Shown here one piece after another: positions 52,196-61,223 of a stretch of 64,000 nucleotides of DNA. Made by a program: the position numbers and the translations under genes. Location of the stretch: the NCBI GenBank assembly GCA_039000515.1, contig JBCFYV010000100.1:51240587-51304586 (forward strand). Direction: 5' to 3'. Numbering within the stretch: the first letter of the stretch is position 1; every line of letters begins with the position of its first letter. The notes under the pieces were generated by a model. It was not told the DNA's origin. It saw only the letters and a program-made list of their open reading frames with translations, and did no database searches. Source of the stretch: Timema cristinae (taxonomy: Eukaryota > Arthropoda > Insecta > Phasmatodea > Timematidae).

Positions 52196-55100
52196 TACAC
52201 CGCGTCTTACTACCCGTTCGGGTTATACGCTTTAAATACTAATTACGCTAATAGATTAGGAATTGGGAAGGTTTAATTAGAGGAAGTGAACCTGCATTTT
52301 CGTGGAGGTAGAGTGGAAAACCATTTAGGAAAAACCACCCCCAGTTCACCCGACCGAGATTCGAACCTCGATCTCCCCGTCCTCAGCAGTCGGGATCAAC
52401 ACGACAAGCGCGTTAGCCAACTACGCCACCGAGGCGGGTCATCATTAAAATAATTGTAGTAATACATTACCTCGAATGGAATGGAGAATATGCACGTCCC
52501 GTTAAAATGTGTTCAACAGATTATGCTACAAAAAATACACTCAATATCTTTTTCGGGCTGGTTCCTGACATGCATAAATAAATCACATGCAACTAAAAAA
52601 TGTTATTATTAAGCGGAACCCTCTCAGACTTAAGACGACATTACTTAACTTAGAATCTGACTTAGCAGAAAGTAAACCCTTCTATATCCACATACTTCAT
52701 ATAAAAAGGCTGGTCGAAGGCTACACATGTGGTTTTAAAATGTGATTATATGATTCTCTTGATTGATCAAAAATATCTTACGCTTGATTTTTTCTATGTA
52801 CCCTTGCCATTCGGGAATATATTTCAATATATTAAACTTTCCAGTCATCCATAAAGCGTCCATCATATGTAGATGGCGTTTCATTATAATTTTTCGAGGT
52901 AAAAAGGTACATTTAAATCCTCAAAAGGATAGTTTTGCAATTCCATTTATGTTAATTTTTTTTCAAACCGTATCACATTTACTATACTTTTATTTTTTAA
53001 TAATATAATATTTCTTTATATTGGTAAGCATTTTTAATTTTTTCTAACACACATATAATTCACTGAAATATCAAGAGTTTTACATTTAATACCAACCATG
53101 TTGTGTAAAGTATTTTAACAGTCAATAATATTTATATTGAAATTACAGTTATAAAAATAAACTGTGCGAATAATGGTGGTTCCATTAATATTGATGTTTC
53201 TAATATCTTTACATCACTATAAGAAGAGCAAAATTCTAATTTAGATATCATGTCAAATCAATTTTTTTTTTGAATAAATTCAAACAAAAACTGCTATGCT
53301 AAGTTGTAAGGGTGACTGAAAAAAATCTCATTTTAACTACAGATTTTTTTTTAAGGTAATGGCTTACAATAAACTGTTTAAAGATTCCAGGAATAATTTT
53401 GTCAATGTCATCTAGGACCCATTGCCATCAGGGAGAGAACTAGTATCATAAATCATGCATATAATGTCCGTTCGTATTATTTCAGTTTTTTTTTTTTTTA
53501 ATAATTCGAATTTTTTTCTTCAGTTTGGTTTTCTTTTTTTCTCGCTGTGACAATTTTCACTTAAAAATCTTGCGAAAAGTATTTTTAAAACAAACTACAA
53601 AAGTTTTGTTTTTATTGTAATAATAACAACATCGTCCCCATAATTTACTATCAATTTTACATTTTACAGTTATTGCGGGAATAAATATAAAAAACAAGAT
53701 CCCGAAGTATATTTAATTAAATTATAGTTGTCTAAGCAGGAAGTCATTTCAAGGCCATAAATGCAGTAAGTTTTTACACTTGCCACAAACCTCTGATATT
53801 TATAATAAACATCTAGGTCTAATTTATTTACCCATTAAAGCCAGCCAATCTCACCATCCATCTGGCGAAAGGTGCGAAGGTTAAACCAACCGTTTATAGG
53901 GTATCCGATTGAGGATCAGTTAGGTAACCTGTACTTGAAATTATCATTAAGTTCAAGTAGAAATAGCACACGTTTGAAACACTATTTATCGATTTATTTG
54001 ACAAATTATCTCGAAAATCGCATATGGAAGGTTCCTCGTAAAAAATAACTTGATTTTAACATTTATTTAGAAACTTGAACCTACCTAATCCAGAAGCTAG
54101 CCAAATCTGTAATATAAAATTAGATTTATTTTCATAAAGGTGAGACAAACATTATATGTTTAAAAAATGCAGTTAATGTAAAATACAAAACAAAATACTA
54201 AACTGAAATAATGGGATCCGAAGAAGAGAAGTAAAACGATATATTCTGCTAAAATATAATTTGTTTTCTACTTAGATTAAGTGAATTTCCCGGATACAAT
54301 CACCATGCTTCGTCACAGCATGCTGCCAGCATGGCGGAAGCGAAGGCGTGGCAGTTTCAAACAGACGTCTAAACCCTCTTTCCCCACTGTTCCAAACCTC
54401 CCCCTTCCTTCCTTCCATTTTATTATTTACATACCCATATTTGGTCCGGTATAGTCAGGATATAGAGTATATAATTGGTGACCTCATCATCAGATATCCT
54501 CGAAGGAGGAACCTCTTCTCCAACACCAAGAAGTAACAGCTGGCCATGATGATTGTGTCGTGGGTCTCACCGCCTCGACGCTGAGGGAAGTCTGATGTTT
54601 CAAGTACGAATGTTGTCCAAGTCCTTCAGACTTGTTGAATTAGTCCGAGTGACTAATTTTGGTTTGGTGTCAACCCAACTTAATTTCTTTAGTCAGATAG
54701 TCTGACTATATGTTTTCCCTATGTTCATATAATATAGCTTAAATACAGGAGCTTGGAGCCCTATATGTAGTAAGACCTTGCTTTAAGCTTCCTCTTCTCC
54801 TTAAGTTAATTATTCTGTTTTAAGTCATAATGACTTCACAATATCCTATGACGCCATGGGCGTCAAATCATTTGTTCGAATTTTTATATAGCTATAAGCA
54901 GGTGGTCTAACGCCCTTATTTGAGGACCTAGTTGAGTCAGTATTTCACGGCATTTTTGTTGGTACTTCTTTTTCTGCGTTACTATTTTGAGTGCGCAAAG
55001 TGCGGAACACGGCTAGTTTTGTATAGTGGCCCGCAAATATAGTATTTTCATTTGCCCCTTGTAGGCAGGCACCTCATTAGTTCAAGTATTTAAAGTTAGT

Positions 55101-58100
55101 GTGTACTAGATTTGATGTATACCCCAGAGAGTGGGTAGTGGTTAAATGTACTATTGAGTGTTCTGGCAGTACCCACTGGAAAGGACTGGCCATAGTACAA
55201 TTTTGTGTTGACACCTGATTGTTAGCCATCAGCTAATATAATTGAATGAAGGTCCTCTTAACAATCTATTATATAGGATGTCTTTCATATTATCCAATCA
55301 AGCTAGCTAGCTCGATACAATCTGCGCCTGCGATCTGCGCAACAATTAATATAAAAGTAATCAAGGCATATTTATTGTATAAGTGGGAAATTCCTTATAT
55401 GATAATCACGTCTATAAGAGAAGCTAAACTAGTCAGGGACAGATATCAAGATTATAAGTCATCTTACGTAGAGTTAAAAATAATATAGACTTAATAATGC
55501 TTGATAATATAGATAAATGAAATGCAACAATTGAATATAATAAAAGTTATGGTTAATACGTCACACCATATTTAATTAAAGTCAAAGCATTATATAAAAC
55601 ATACAATGATATGAGTATAAAAGTTAAGCAAATAGTGTTGTTATATAAACGGTTGGCATATTTGACAATAAAACGTTAGTCAGGAGAATGATAAAATTGA
55701 TGTACAAAGTAGTAGATTAAAATAATAGACGTTACTAACCAGAAACAACCTTTGGATTAAAATTTAAAAAACACAAGATGTATATGAATAAAAATGGATT
55801 AACTCACTGTTAAAGTAAAATACAGGTTCGAATGAAAGTTTAAGCCAATTATAAATCTAAAAAATAGAATTAAATTGAATAAAGTATAACACAAATAAAA
55901 AGGAATAGCAAAATGCTGAATGTAAACAGTCTAAACAGAATTAAAATGAATTGAAACTTAAAAAAACAAATTATCCTGAATTGTAAACGTAATTGAAAAA
56001 AGTTAGTTGGAAGATAGTCAAATGATGTTGATTGATACAAGTGAGGTAAACCAGGCAGGTTACATAACAACAACAACTATTAATTAATTATTATTATTAT
56101 TATTATTGTTATTAGCACCGCGTCTTACTACCCGTTCGGGCTATACGCACTTACGCTAATGTGTAATGGTAGGGTGATTGTGAGATGAAATGAAGGACCT
56201 TCAGTTTAACGTGGAATCCGAACCACGGTGGAGGTCCTGGCATTCCCCACATTCACAAGATGTCTTGTCAGAGGTGAAGGAAGGGTTTGGTAATCAGACA
56301 AACCTGTGCCGGGGTCGAGGATTGAACCCCGGCCGCCAGCACAGAAGTCTGACACCTTACCTCTAGACCACCAGGTCACCTAATAACAACATTAATGGAG
56401 AAGTTAGATAGGGGAAGCCTAGTTATAAAATAAACAAAAGTGTAAGAGTTAAATGAGAAAAATAATAAGCTACTTATTAATTATTTAAGATTAACATGAA
56501 AATCAAGGGAGCATCGTAGAACCAATTATCTAAGTCCTGTCATAAGGATTAAACTTCCCTTACACCTTTTTAATGTTTCTGTAATGATGTTGTTTACAGT
56601 TGCTCTATTATCCCGACATGTTTCGGTGCTATAGTAGACGCACCATAATCATGGAGCTGAAATTAAAATTAAGAGACTTGCTATAAAGTAATGGAAAAAT
56701 AAATGTAATGTTAAATTGAGAAAGGAAAGAACAATGTAAAAAGACATAAGTGAAAACAAGACACGACGAGAACTAACTATGGTTGCAGACTGAAATGTGT
56801 GGAGTGTTGCAGATGTAATATAAAGGGGAGAGAGCAATGCAGCCAACCTAATTGGGAATGTAAATAGATGAGTGAGTATAAATATTAGACAAAAAAAAAA
56901 GAAAAGTGTGTATGGGATGAACGGAGAATGGAGAAAAAATTGGATAGGATTAAGGAGGAAAAATGGTCTAAGTCTTCTCGGCTCCGGCTCGGACGGGCCA
57001 TTAAGCTACGATGGAGGGTAGAGCAGGAAAGTGGGTTAGATAATTTTAGTTTATTTGGGTAAATGTTTTATAGTATTGACTAAAATTTGATTGGACGATT
57101 GGAGTTGTTCATTGAGGATGGGCTTTTTCTTAAGAGTAGCTTCATGAATGAAAAGTTTTCGGCTATGTTTAACTTAGGTCCTTTGTGAGCGAAATATAGG
57201 GGTTTAAGACACTGTTCAATAGGTTTTGGTTGGTGGTTTAATTTACTACTTTGTACATCAATTTTATCATTCTCCTAACTCACGTTTTATTGTCAAATAT
57301 GCCAACCGTTTATATAACAACACTCTATTTGCTTAACTTTTATACTCATATCATTGTATGTTTCATATAATGCTTTGACTTTAATTAAATATGGTGTGAC
57401 GCATTAACCATAACTTTTATTATATTCAATTGTTTCATTTCATTTATCAATATTATCAAGCATTATCTAAGTCTATATTATTTTTAACATATCTTACACT
57501 CCTTAATAAAGAGTATTTTAGAATGTTTTCTAAAATGTTTTACGTAGAGATCCGTAATTGTCGCCCAAACGAGGGGAATTGCATCGTCGTAGGTGGAAGA
57601 GGATGAATTCTTCAATTGGTTACCCATCGAGGGGATTTTCTTGACGTTTACAATTGGAGCCCAACTGTAGGGGCTTTAATCATAGAATCTCCATTGTGAC
57701 CTTTTCAATTAGTTCTTCCTCTACAGATCACCCTAGTAAACATTTAATCTCAGCATGAGTGAAGATAACAAAAATGTGGTTTCTTTCGATACCAATTTGA
57801 TACCGGAGTGTGAGTACTAATATCAGTAAAGGCATCGAGTAAAAATATTAGTATCGAAAGGAAAATATCGATATTAGTAATCGATAATTTTTTTCACATC
57901 CCTACATGTAGAGGCCCATTCCAGCGTGATTAACTTATCAAAGTGGGGAAAACGCCATCCGTCCTTTCAATGGACCATGAAACTGCCGTCTGATTGGTCC
58001 AAATGGAAGGAAGTTGTGGAAAAAGTAAGATGGCATCTGAGGCCACCGGGGAGTCGCTTCTCATGCCGAGTTTGTGAATAGGCCTTTGCATAGCCAACCT

Positions 58101-59504
58101 GACAAGTAGCGACTAGGGCAGGAATGTTAAGCTTGAGGCCTTGTCCATGATTCTGTGTGTCCCGCAGACCTTTTGATGAAACAACACACAATTTGGCTCA
58201 ATTAATATTTTTTACCAACATTAGAGATTCTGACATCTGGAAATTGGTCATTATTTGGTGAAATCTAGCTAGTGATTTGGTGTGCCAAATTTTACATATT
58301 AATTAATCAAATATTGATCCCCTAAAATGGTTTGATTTGCCCACCAAATATGTGCATTATCTCTCAGCACACAAGTGTGTGTTTTCGCACATGGAGAAAA
58401 AGTAAAAAACTTCCGTGATATTAGATTTACCGATACGCATTTGTCATCTATTTTGAAAGTGACTTCAACCAGAGATCTAAATCCTCTCACACACTTGATG
58501 AGATATAAAGTTTCAAATATGTGTTTGAGAAATATAAGATTAGTCTTAACATTTTGTGTAATATTAATTTTATGTTTGTAATAGTAAAGATTTTGAAATT
58601 TCGATTTTTCCACCTAAGTGGATGGCAATGTTTAACTTCTGAAATGTGGCTCCCTCATAAGTTTCATTGTTGAATGTGGCCCTTATGAACAGACGAGTTG
58701 GTCACGCTTGGACTAGAGATGTGGTATCGAAAGAAAAGTTTCGATACAGTACTCAAAAACCACTTTGGGGTCTTTAACTATCCCACTTTGGTGATCCTAA
58801 CTGACCCTTTTGCTGGTCCTTACTGGTCTTATTTGGTGGTCCTTACTGGCCCTCTTTGGTGCTCTAACTGACCCTCTTTGTTGGTCCTTACTGGTCTTAT
58901 TTGGTGGTCCTACTTGCCATTGGTTCTTACTGCCCCTTGTGGTCTTAATGACCCTCTGTTGTTCCTTACTGGCCCTCTTTGGTGCTCCTAACTGACCCTC
59001 TTTGTTGGTCCTTACTGGTCTTATTTGGTGGTCCTTATTACCCTACTTTGGGGTTCTTACTGGCCTCTTGGTGCTCCTAACTGACCCTCTTTGTTGGTCC
59101 TTACTGGTCTTATTTGGTGGTCCTTACTGCCTATTTGGTGGTCCTTACTGGCCCTCCTTGGTGCTCCTAACTGACCCTCTTTGTTGGTCCTTACTGGTCT
59201 TATTTGTGGTCCTTACTTGCCCACTTTGGGGGTTCTTACTGGCCCTCTTGCCTGGTCCTTACTATTCCCCTTTGGTTGTCACTACCAGCCCATTTTGTTG
59301 GTACTTAACAACCCACATTGATGGTATTAAGTGGCCCACTTAGACTTACTGGAGGCTATTGAAGAGCTGGTAACAGATGAGGTACACGTCTATGCTGATA
59401 GAGACGAGGACAAGCTTAGACAGGTGACTGTCCATTTCCGTCACCAGGTTGGACAATCGATTGTAGTCCTGGAGGATGCGACGCCAGTAAGACACTGGAG
59501 TCAC
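33550..59504 (-). CDS. Sugar-type gustatory receptor gene(s), 3' exons only
   Basis: Four minus-strand exons in the correct protein order: 59504-59350, 43070-42903, 39089-39000 and 33606-33550. Together they cover the TM5 to TM7 end of an insect gustatory receptor of the sugar (trehalose-receptor-like) clade, a ligand-gated cation channel subunit in taste neurons. The last three exons join in phase 0 with consensus splice sites and give a continuous C-terminus. The first listed exon ends in phase 2 while the next begins in phase 0, so either a small exon is unseen or the pieces come from two tandem paralogues. The N-terminal exons are not found and may lie beyond 64000. Introns are very large and full of repeats. 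Confidence 0.78.
33675..34912. repeat. 1.2-kb intronic segment E, related to 40268-41434
   Basis: Direct repeat of E' at 40268-41434: both start CGAAATTAG and run through GTAGCAAAGGAGAGTACA, TAATCAAGCCTTTAACC, AATAAGCCCGGG and GAAACTAAGCAGTA-type landmarks. E carries about 100 extra bases near 34525-34620 that resemble SINE-2 body. E lies immediately upstream (in gene sense) of the receptor's last exon. Confidence 0.8.
34911..35009. repeat. Direct repeat of about 26 bp
   Basis: CATGTCTATCTCCCCACAGA followed by GATCCC occurs at 34911-34936 and again at 34984-35009. Function unknown. Confidence 0.7.
35188..35425. mobile_element. MITE with long inverted ends (CACACTGATA family)
   Basis: The left end CACACTGATAAGACTGTG and the right end (complement CACACTGATAGGACTGTG) form a long terminal inverted repeat, with an internal extra copy of the motif near 35298. 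About 238 bp. Diverged relatives of the right end occur at 17412-17445 and 24920-24950 in the P450 duplicons. Confidence 0.7.
35872..36125 (+). repeat. SINE-3, decayed
   Basis: The head CTCAGTGGCTGCATGGTTTA is class-II-tRNA-like with a box-B-like AAGTTCGAAAATTGG. The tail keeps GCGTATAACCCAAATGGG and a decayed AAGATATGGTG. Confidence 0.6.
36126..36850. other. AT-rich intron, nothing recognised
   Basis: No supported exon or mobile element. A plus-strand open frame at 36486-36680 has no coding features. Confidence 0.5.
36856..37142 (+). repeat. SINE-1, full length
   Basis: The tRNA-like head begins GGTGACCTGGTGGTCTAGGG (box A) with box B GGGTTCAATCC and a CCCGGCA end, about 74 nt. A body of about 210 nt follows, then the tail CGAACGGGTAGTAAGACGCG and an (AAT)n microsatellite. 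It is preceded by a T-run. Pol III transcription from boxes A and B is the known mode for such elements. Confidence 0.88.
37143..37925. other. Intronic DNA, nothing recognised
   Basis: Mixed AT-rich sequence followed by a pyrimidine-rich patch (37650-37910). No splice-bounded exon or repeat family seen. Confidence 0.45.
37926..37965. repeat. (AT)n microsatellite
   Basis: About twenty TA units. Confidence 0.95.
38190..38345 (+). repeat. SINE-3-like head fragment
   Basis: CGCATCGGTGGCCAAGTGGT (box-A-like) with box-B-like AGGTTCGAATACTGG, then a short body. The shared tail is missing. Confidence 0.55.
38578..38661 (-). repeat. SINE tail plus long (ATT)n
   Basis: On the minus strand, GCGTATAACCCGAATGGGTA then AGATGCGGTGCT is followed by about sixteen AAT units. 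Only the shared 3' tail survives, so this is either a 5'-truncated SINE or a fragment of the LINE that donated the tail. Confidence 0.75.
39000..39089 (-). CDS. Gustatory receptor exon (pre-TM7 loop)
   Basis: Thirty codons, phase 0 at both ends, beginning [15 protein letters not shown] and ending SVTRSLIQT. This matches the conserved insect gustatory receptor segment between the TM6 loop and TM7. The acceptor is TTTACTCTTACAG and the donor is GTAAGT, both consensus. It joins in frame to the last exon at 33606 and to the LE end of exon 43070-42903. Confidence 0.85.
39617..40192 (-). repeat. 68-bp minisatellite copying a receptor exon/intron junction
   Basis: Nine near-perfect 68-bp units (starts near 39617, 39685, 39753, 39821, 39889, 39956, 40024, 40092, 40160). 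Read on the minus strand, each unit encodes [14 protein letters not shown] followed by GTCAAG or GTTAAG, that is, the end of the TM6-loop exon and its splice donor as found at 42903-42945. Because 68 is not a multiple of three, the frame changes at each unit. Each unit also has an AG (TTATCAG) in front of the coding part. Confidence 0.85.
40268..41434. repeat. 1.2-kb intronic segment E', related to 33675-34912
   Basis: Diverged direct copy of E, abutting the 68-bp minisatellite. In E the corresponding edge abuts the receptor's last exon, so this layout suggests an older duplication of receptor gene parts. Confidence 0.8.
41435..42780. other. Intronic AT-rich DNA; hAT end fragment at 41498-41545
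   Basis: Mostly unassigned. Near 41498-41545 the sequence ends in CCCCAGGTTGGAAACCGCAG, resembling the right end of the hAT-type MITE at 1227-1801. No exon supported. Confidence 0.45.
42783..42902 (-). repeat. Degenerate 68-bp minisatellite units beside the parent exon
   Basis: Immediately downstream (minus strand) of the receptor exon, about one and a half further copies of the exon-end/donor unit can be read, ending at an 18-base C-run (G-run on plus at 42785-42802). This is where the array at 39617-40192 probably began. Confidence 0.75.
42903..43070 (-). CDS. Gustatory receptor exon (TM6 and following loop)
   Basis: Fifty-six codons, open throughout, beginning [17 protein letters not shown] and containing [15 protein letters not shown] (TM6) and [16 protein letters not shown], the conserved sugar-receptor loop motif. 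The acceptor is TTTATTTTTAG and the donor GAG/GTCAAG is weak. It is phase 0 at both ends and joins cleanly to exon 39089-39000. Codon third positions are G/C-rich, unlike the surrounding intron. Confidence 0.85.
43231..43475 (-). repeat. SINE-2, old copy
   Basis: The tail is read on the minus strand as CGAACGGGTGTAAGGCGCGG, then the SINE-2 body and a decayed tRNA-like head near 43435-43475 (GGTGGCCACGTGGTCTAACG). Confidence 0.7.
43476..44985. other. AT-rich DNA, nothing recognised
   Basis: Low-complexity sequence with many A and T runs. No frame, splice-bounded exon or repeat family I can support. Confidence 0.55.
44990..46860. repeat. GC-richer non-coding island, possible unclassified element
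   Basis: About 1.9 kb with composition clearly unlike its AT-rich surroundings and no open frame over 60 codons. It contains an internal diverged direct duplication of about 200 bp (45817-46010 versus 46016-46200), both with CAGGTATAAA, TGGTGAACCCA and GGTAGGCATTCCCACC. On the minus strand it begins with a CATGCG-containing block and a CCAAT-like TGATTGG and ends with AATAAA near 45040, as a transcribed unit or a long terminal repeat might. No terminal duplication was identified. Confidence 0.5.
47560..48130. repeat. Segment F, related to 53700-54200
   Basis: Shares landmarks with 53700-54200 in the same order: AATTATAGTTG, ATTTCAAGGCCAT, GCCTAATTTCTTTACCCATT-type, ATCTCGAAAATC and TTGAACCTAC. 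An old direct duplication; F has since gained a SINE-2 piece. Confidence 0.7.
47750..47847 (-). repeat. SINE-2 head fragment
   Basis: On the minus strand: CCCGCCTCGGTGGCGTAGTT, box B GAGGTTCGAATCTTGG. Same head as the full copy at 52165-52440. Sits inside segment F. Confidence 0.8.
48516..48541. repeat. (AT)n microsatellite beside mariner end
   Basis: About thirteen AT units ending directly at the TGGTCCAAAA end of the mariner-like element, consistent with insertion at a TA dinucleotide. Confidence 0.85.
48784..49215. repeat. Tandem MITE-like array inside the mariner remnant
   Basis: About four degenerate units with ACGGCACAAATTCTGA, GCCAATATTTAGTGCTGA, AATTTGTGCCA and GTGAAAAC. They are related to the palindromic MITE at 2640-2762 (same internal GCCAATAT, GAATATCCTA and ATAATTTGT words). 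The array separates the helix-turn-helix and catalytic parts of the transposase. Confidence 0.75.
49709..49998 (-). mobile_element. 290-bp insertion with 11-bp target duplication
   Basis: Flanked by CTCCTGATTTG at 49698-49708 and 49999-50009. On the minus strand it ends in an A-rich tail (CAAAAAACAAACAAAA), so it looks like a 5'-truncated non-LTR retrotransposon or a SINE made by target-primed reverse transcription. The family is unknown. Confidence 0.75.
50546..50815 (+). repeat. SINE-1, 5'-truncated
   Basis: Begins within the tRNA-like head at CTGGCGACCGGGGTTCAATC (box B kept, box A lost), then the SINE-1 body, shared tail and (AAT)n. Confidence 0.85.
50998..51185 (+). repeat. SINE-like fragment with shared tail
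   Basis: The 3' part reads GCGTATAACCTGAACAGGTA then GTAAGACGCAGCG. The upstream 130 bases contain a box-B-like GTTTCGAATTAATAT but are too decayed to place in a family. Confidence 0.55.
51186..52155. other. AT-rich DNA, nothing recognised
   Basis: A minus-strand stretch at 51600-51665 has a GTAAGT donor and a short hydrophobic frame, but I could not match it to the receptor. Confidence 0.45.
52165..52440 (-). repeat. SINE-2, full length, 9-bp target duplication
   Basis: On the minus strand: head CCCGCCTCGGTGGCGTAGTT (box A), box B GAGGTTCGAATCTCGG, SINE-2 body, then the tail CGAACGGGTAGTAAGACGCG and (ATT)n. It is flanked by ATCATTAAA at 52156-52164 and 52441-52449. Confidence 0.88.
52450..53699. 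other. AT-rich DNA, nothing recognised
   Basis: No supported exon, repeat or RNA gene. Short open frames have no coding features. Confidence 0.5.
53700..54200. repeat. Segment F', related to 47560-48130
   Basis: Diverged direct copy of segment F, without the SINE-2 head fragment. Both copies lie in the large receptor intron. Confidence 0.7.
54201..55467. other. Unassigned DNA with a GC-richer block at 54300-55230
   Basis: The block shows no long frame and no repeat family I know. It may be an unclassified element like 44990-46860. Confidence 0.4.
55468..55720. repeat. Left arm of an inverted-repeat pair
   Basis: Reverse complement of 57240-57492 over about 250 bases, with words such as CACACCATATTTAATTAAAG and AACGGTTGGCATATTTGACA matching at high identity. 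The arms enclose about 1.5 kb, including a SINE-1. Confidence 0.85.
56085..56382 (-). repeat. SINE-1, full length
   Basis: Minus strand: head GGTGACCTGGTGGTCTAGAG, box B GGGTTCAATCC, body, shared tail and (AAT)n at the left edge. It lies between the arms of the inverted repeat. Confidence 0.87.
56383..57239. other. Loop DNA between inverted arms, nothing recognised
   Basis: Purine-rich on plus. No transposase frame or splice-bounded exon found. Confidence 0.5.
57240..57492. repeat. Right arm of the inverted-repeat pair
   Basis: Reverse complement of 55468-55720. Similarity continues weakly a little further on the inner side, so the true arms may be longer. Confidence 0.85.
57493..58330. other. 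Intronic DNA, nothing recognised
   Basis: A minus-strand open frame at 57967-58191 has no family match. Short TATCGAAA-type repeats near 57780-57890 and 58725-58745 are the only pattern. Confidence 0.4.
58335..58715 (+). mobile_element. hAT transposase C-terminal fragment and 3' end
   Basis: Plus strand near 58380-58520 reads [20 protein letters not shown] then [15 protein letters not shown], the end of the hAT dimerisation region found in many hAT-derived proteins. About 150 bases further on comes ATGTGGCCCTTATGAACAG and GAGTTGGTCACGC, typical hAT 3'-terminal sequence. The rest of the transposase is absent. Confidence 0.65.
58760..59310 (+). repeat. Nested minisatellite (about 90-bp higher-order unit)
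   Basis: Short TGGTCCTTACTGG-type subunits of roughly 25-30 bp form a higher-order unit of about 90 bp marked by CTGACCCTCTTTGTTGG near 58868, 58992, 59081 and 59171. It lies just downstream (minus strand) of the receptor exon 59504-59350. Plus-strand open frames here are by-products. Confidence 0.85.
59350..59504 (-). CDS. Gustatory receptor exon (TM5 region)
   Basis: Fifty-one codons plus two bases, beginning [20 protein letters not shown] and containing [20 protein letters not shown] then FNSL. This is the intracellular loop and TM5 of the sugar-receptor clade. The acceptor is TTTTTTTGCAG and the donor is CCA/GTAAGT, both good. It ends in phase 2, which does not match the phase-0 start of the next exon seen (43070). 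Confidence 0.82.
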
Positions 59505-59520
59505 CTGCAAAAAAATAAAA

Positions 59521-60260
59521 AATATATATATATTCAAAGTGTACCTAATCTAATACATAACGTCCTCCTAGCTAATAGGGTTAGATTACTGGTATTCGGT
59601 TACATGAGAACCAATAGTTGAAAGGAACAAAGTAAACAATATTGAATAACGTGTAAAAAAATAAAGAATTGAAGTTAGATTTCAATTGATATTTCACCCT
59701 TTCTTGCCCTTAAGGCTCTTGACCCTATCAAGTGCAAGCCTAAAACCTATTTTGTGGGATGGTGGGCGGGATGTTGAAAGGTGGGGCGTGGCTTCACATC
59801 CGACTAATGTATTCAACAAGAACAAATGGATTACGGAAACTGTAGATGGCGCTAGCTCTTGTGGAAAAATCATACATTTGGAAATACCAATTTTCTCGAG
59901 AACGAATGAAATGTTTATGTTAAGATCTTCAACATCACTTCTAAGATAATGTGTTGATATTTAATAGTTGTTACATTTTCTTATTATTTGTTATGAAACC
60001 AGCAGTTTTCTATTGAAAAATATCATATTTTTTTTTCCATATTTGATCACTGTTAAAATTATAGAGGATGTGTGTTATAAAATGTATAACTTAAACAACA
60101 TGCTTCTTTTCTTGAACAAACGATTTCCGTTTCCGAAAAGAAAATTGGAAAACAATGAAAAATGTTGAAGTTAACCGTTTGTTCCCATGGCTCTGCATTT
60201 CCACGCCAAATGAAAAGGCCCAATCGCCTTAACAGGACTAGAAATAAAATTCCAATCATG
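59521..60260. other. Upstream intron of the receptor, nothing firm
   Basis: AT-rich with isolated GC-richer patches. One weak exon candidate (60176-60237, minus) was considered and not accepted. Confidence 0.4.
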
Positions 60261-60835
60261 CAGTGTTTCTCAAATGGCTGTCTTTATACTCTCAAGGTTA
60301 CGCGAAGGATTTCGCTGGGAACTTAACGAACCACTCAGTTTTATTAATTATTATTGAAGTACCTGGCTTTGCTCGAGAGAAATGTTTTTAGCTTAATGAT
60401 TGTACGTCGAAGGTAGCCTAGATTTAAATTTTAAAATTCAACCTTCTAGGTACACATGTTCGTGCACAGATGCTACTAAATTTTTACATTTCAGATATCT
60501 GTGAGCAGTAAATATTGCACAATACTCTTGACAGACAAACACATTCTTAATTTTTTATTAATATCAATAAGATATTTTTTTATAAAAGTAGTCAAAGTCT
60601 AAAAAAATGTTATCTCAGATTTTGACATGATTTCATGAACTAAATTCCTTCCCCCCCCTTCCCTTCCTCTGTCATGGCTTTGTTCAGCTCACCACTAGAG
60701 ATTTACTAAAATTTGGAAGTAGAATTTTATTATTTACAAGATGTAGGGTTTGCTGTCTTTTTATCAAGGGGTACATTGATTATGTCATATGACCCCTAAA
60801 AGGGTATGTGACAGGCGAAACTTTGGGAAACTCTG
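60261..60835. mobile_element. hAT-type MITE (575 bp)
   Basis: The left end CAGTGTTTCTCAAATGG and right end GGGAAACTCTG are imperfect inverted repeats of the hAT CAGNGTTTCNCAAA type. No transposase. The size is the same as the element at 1227-1801. The 8-bp target duplication is not evident. Confidence 0.55.
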
Positions 60836-60958
60836 CCACAATATAGGTTGGTTGTCTGCCTATTTTAAACAATGACCAAAATATTTGAAAAACTACTGAA
60901 GGAAAAAGGGATATAAAGAAGCCCTGATTATACCTACAATATACTAACTACACTCGTG

Positions 60959-61223
60959 GTGACCTGGTGGTCTAGGGGTAAGGTATCAGACTTCTATGCT
61001 GGCGGCCGGGGTTCAATCCTCGGTCCCGGCACAGATTTATCTGATTATCAAACCCTTCCTTCACCTCTGACAATACATCTTGTGAATGTGGGGAATGCCA
61101 GGCCTCCACCGTGGTTCGGATTCCACGTTAAACTGTAGGTCCTTCATTTCATCTCACAATCACCCTAACCATTACACATTAGCGTAAGTGCGTATAACCC
61201 GAACGGGTAGTAAGACGCGGTGC

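Noticed and set aside
58810..59343. Plus-strand frames rich in Leu/Val/Trp resembling membrane protein
   Set aside because: Produced by the TGGTCCTTACTGG minisatellite.
60176..60237. Possible N-terminal gustatory receptor exon (minus; PVKAIGPFHLAWKC)
   Set aside because: The acceptor TTTATTTCTAG is good, but the donor GTTAAC is weak and the match to the AIGP region of sugar receptors is loose and offset.
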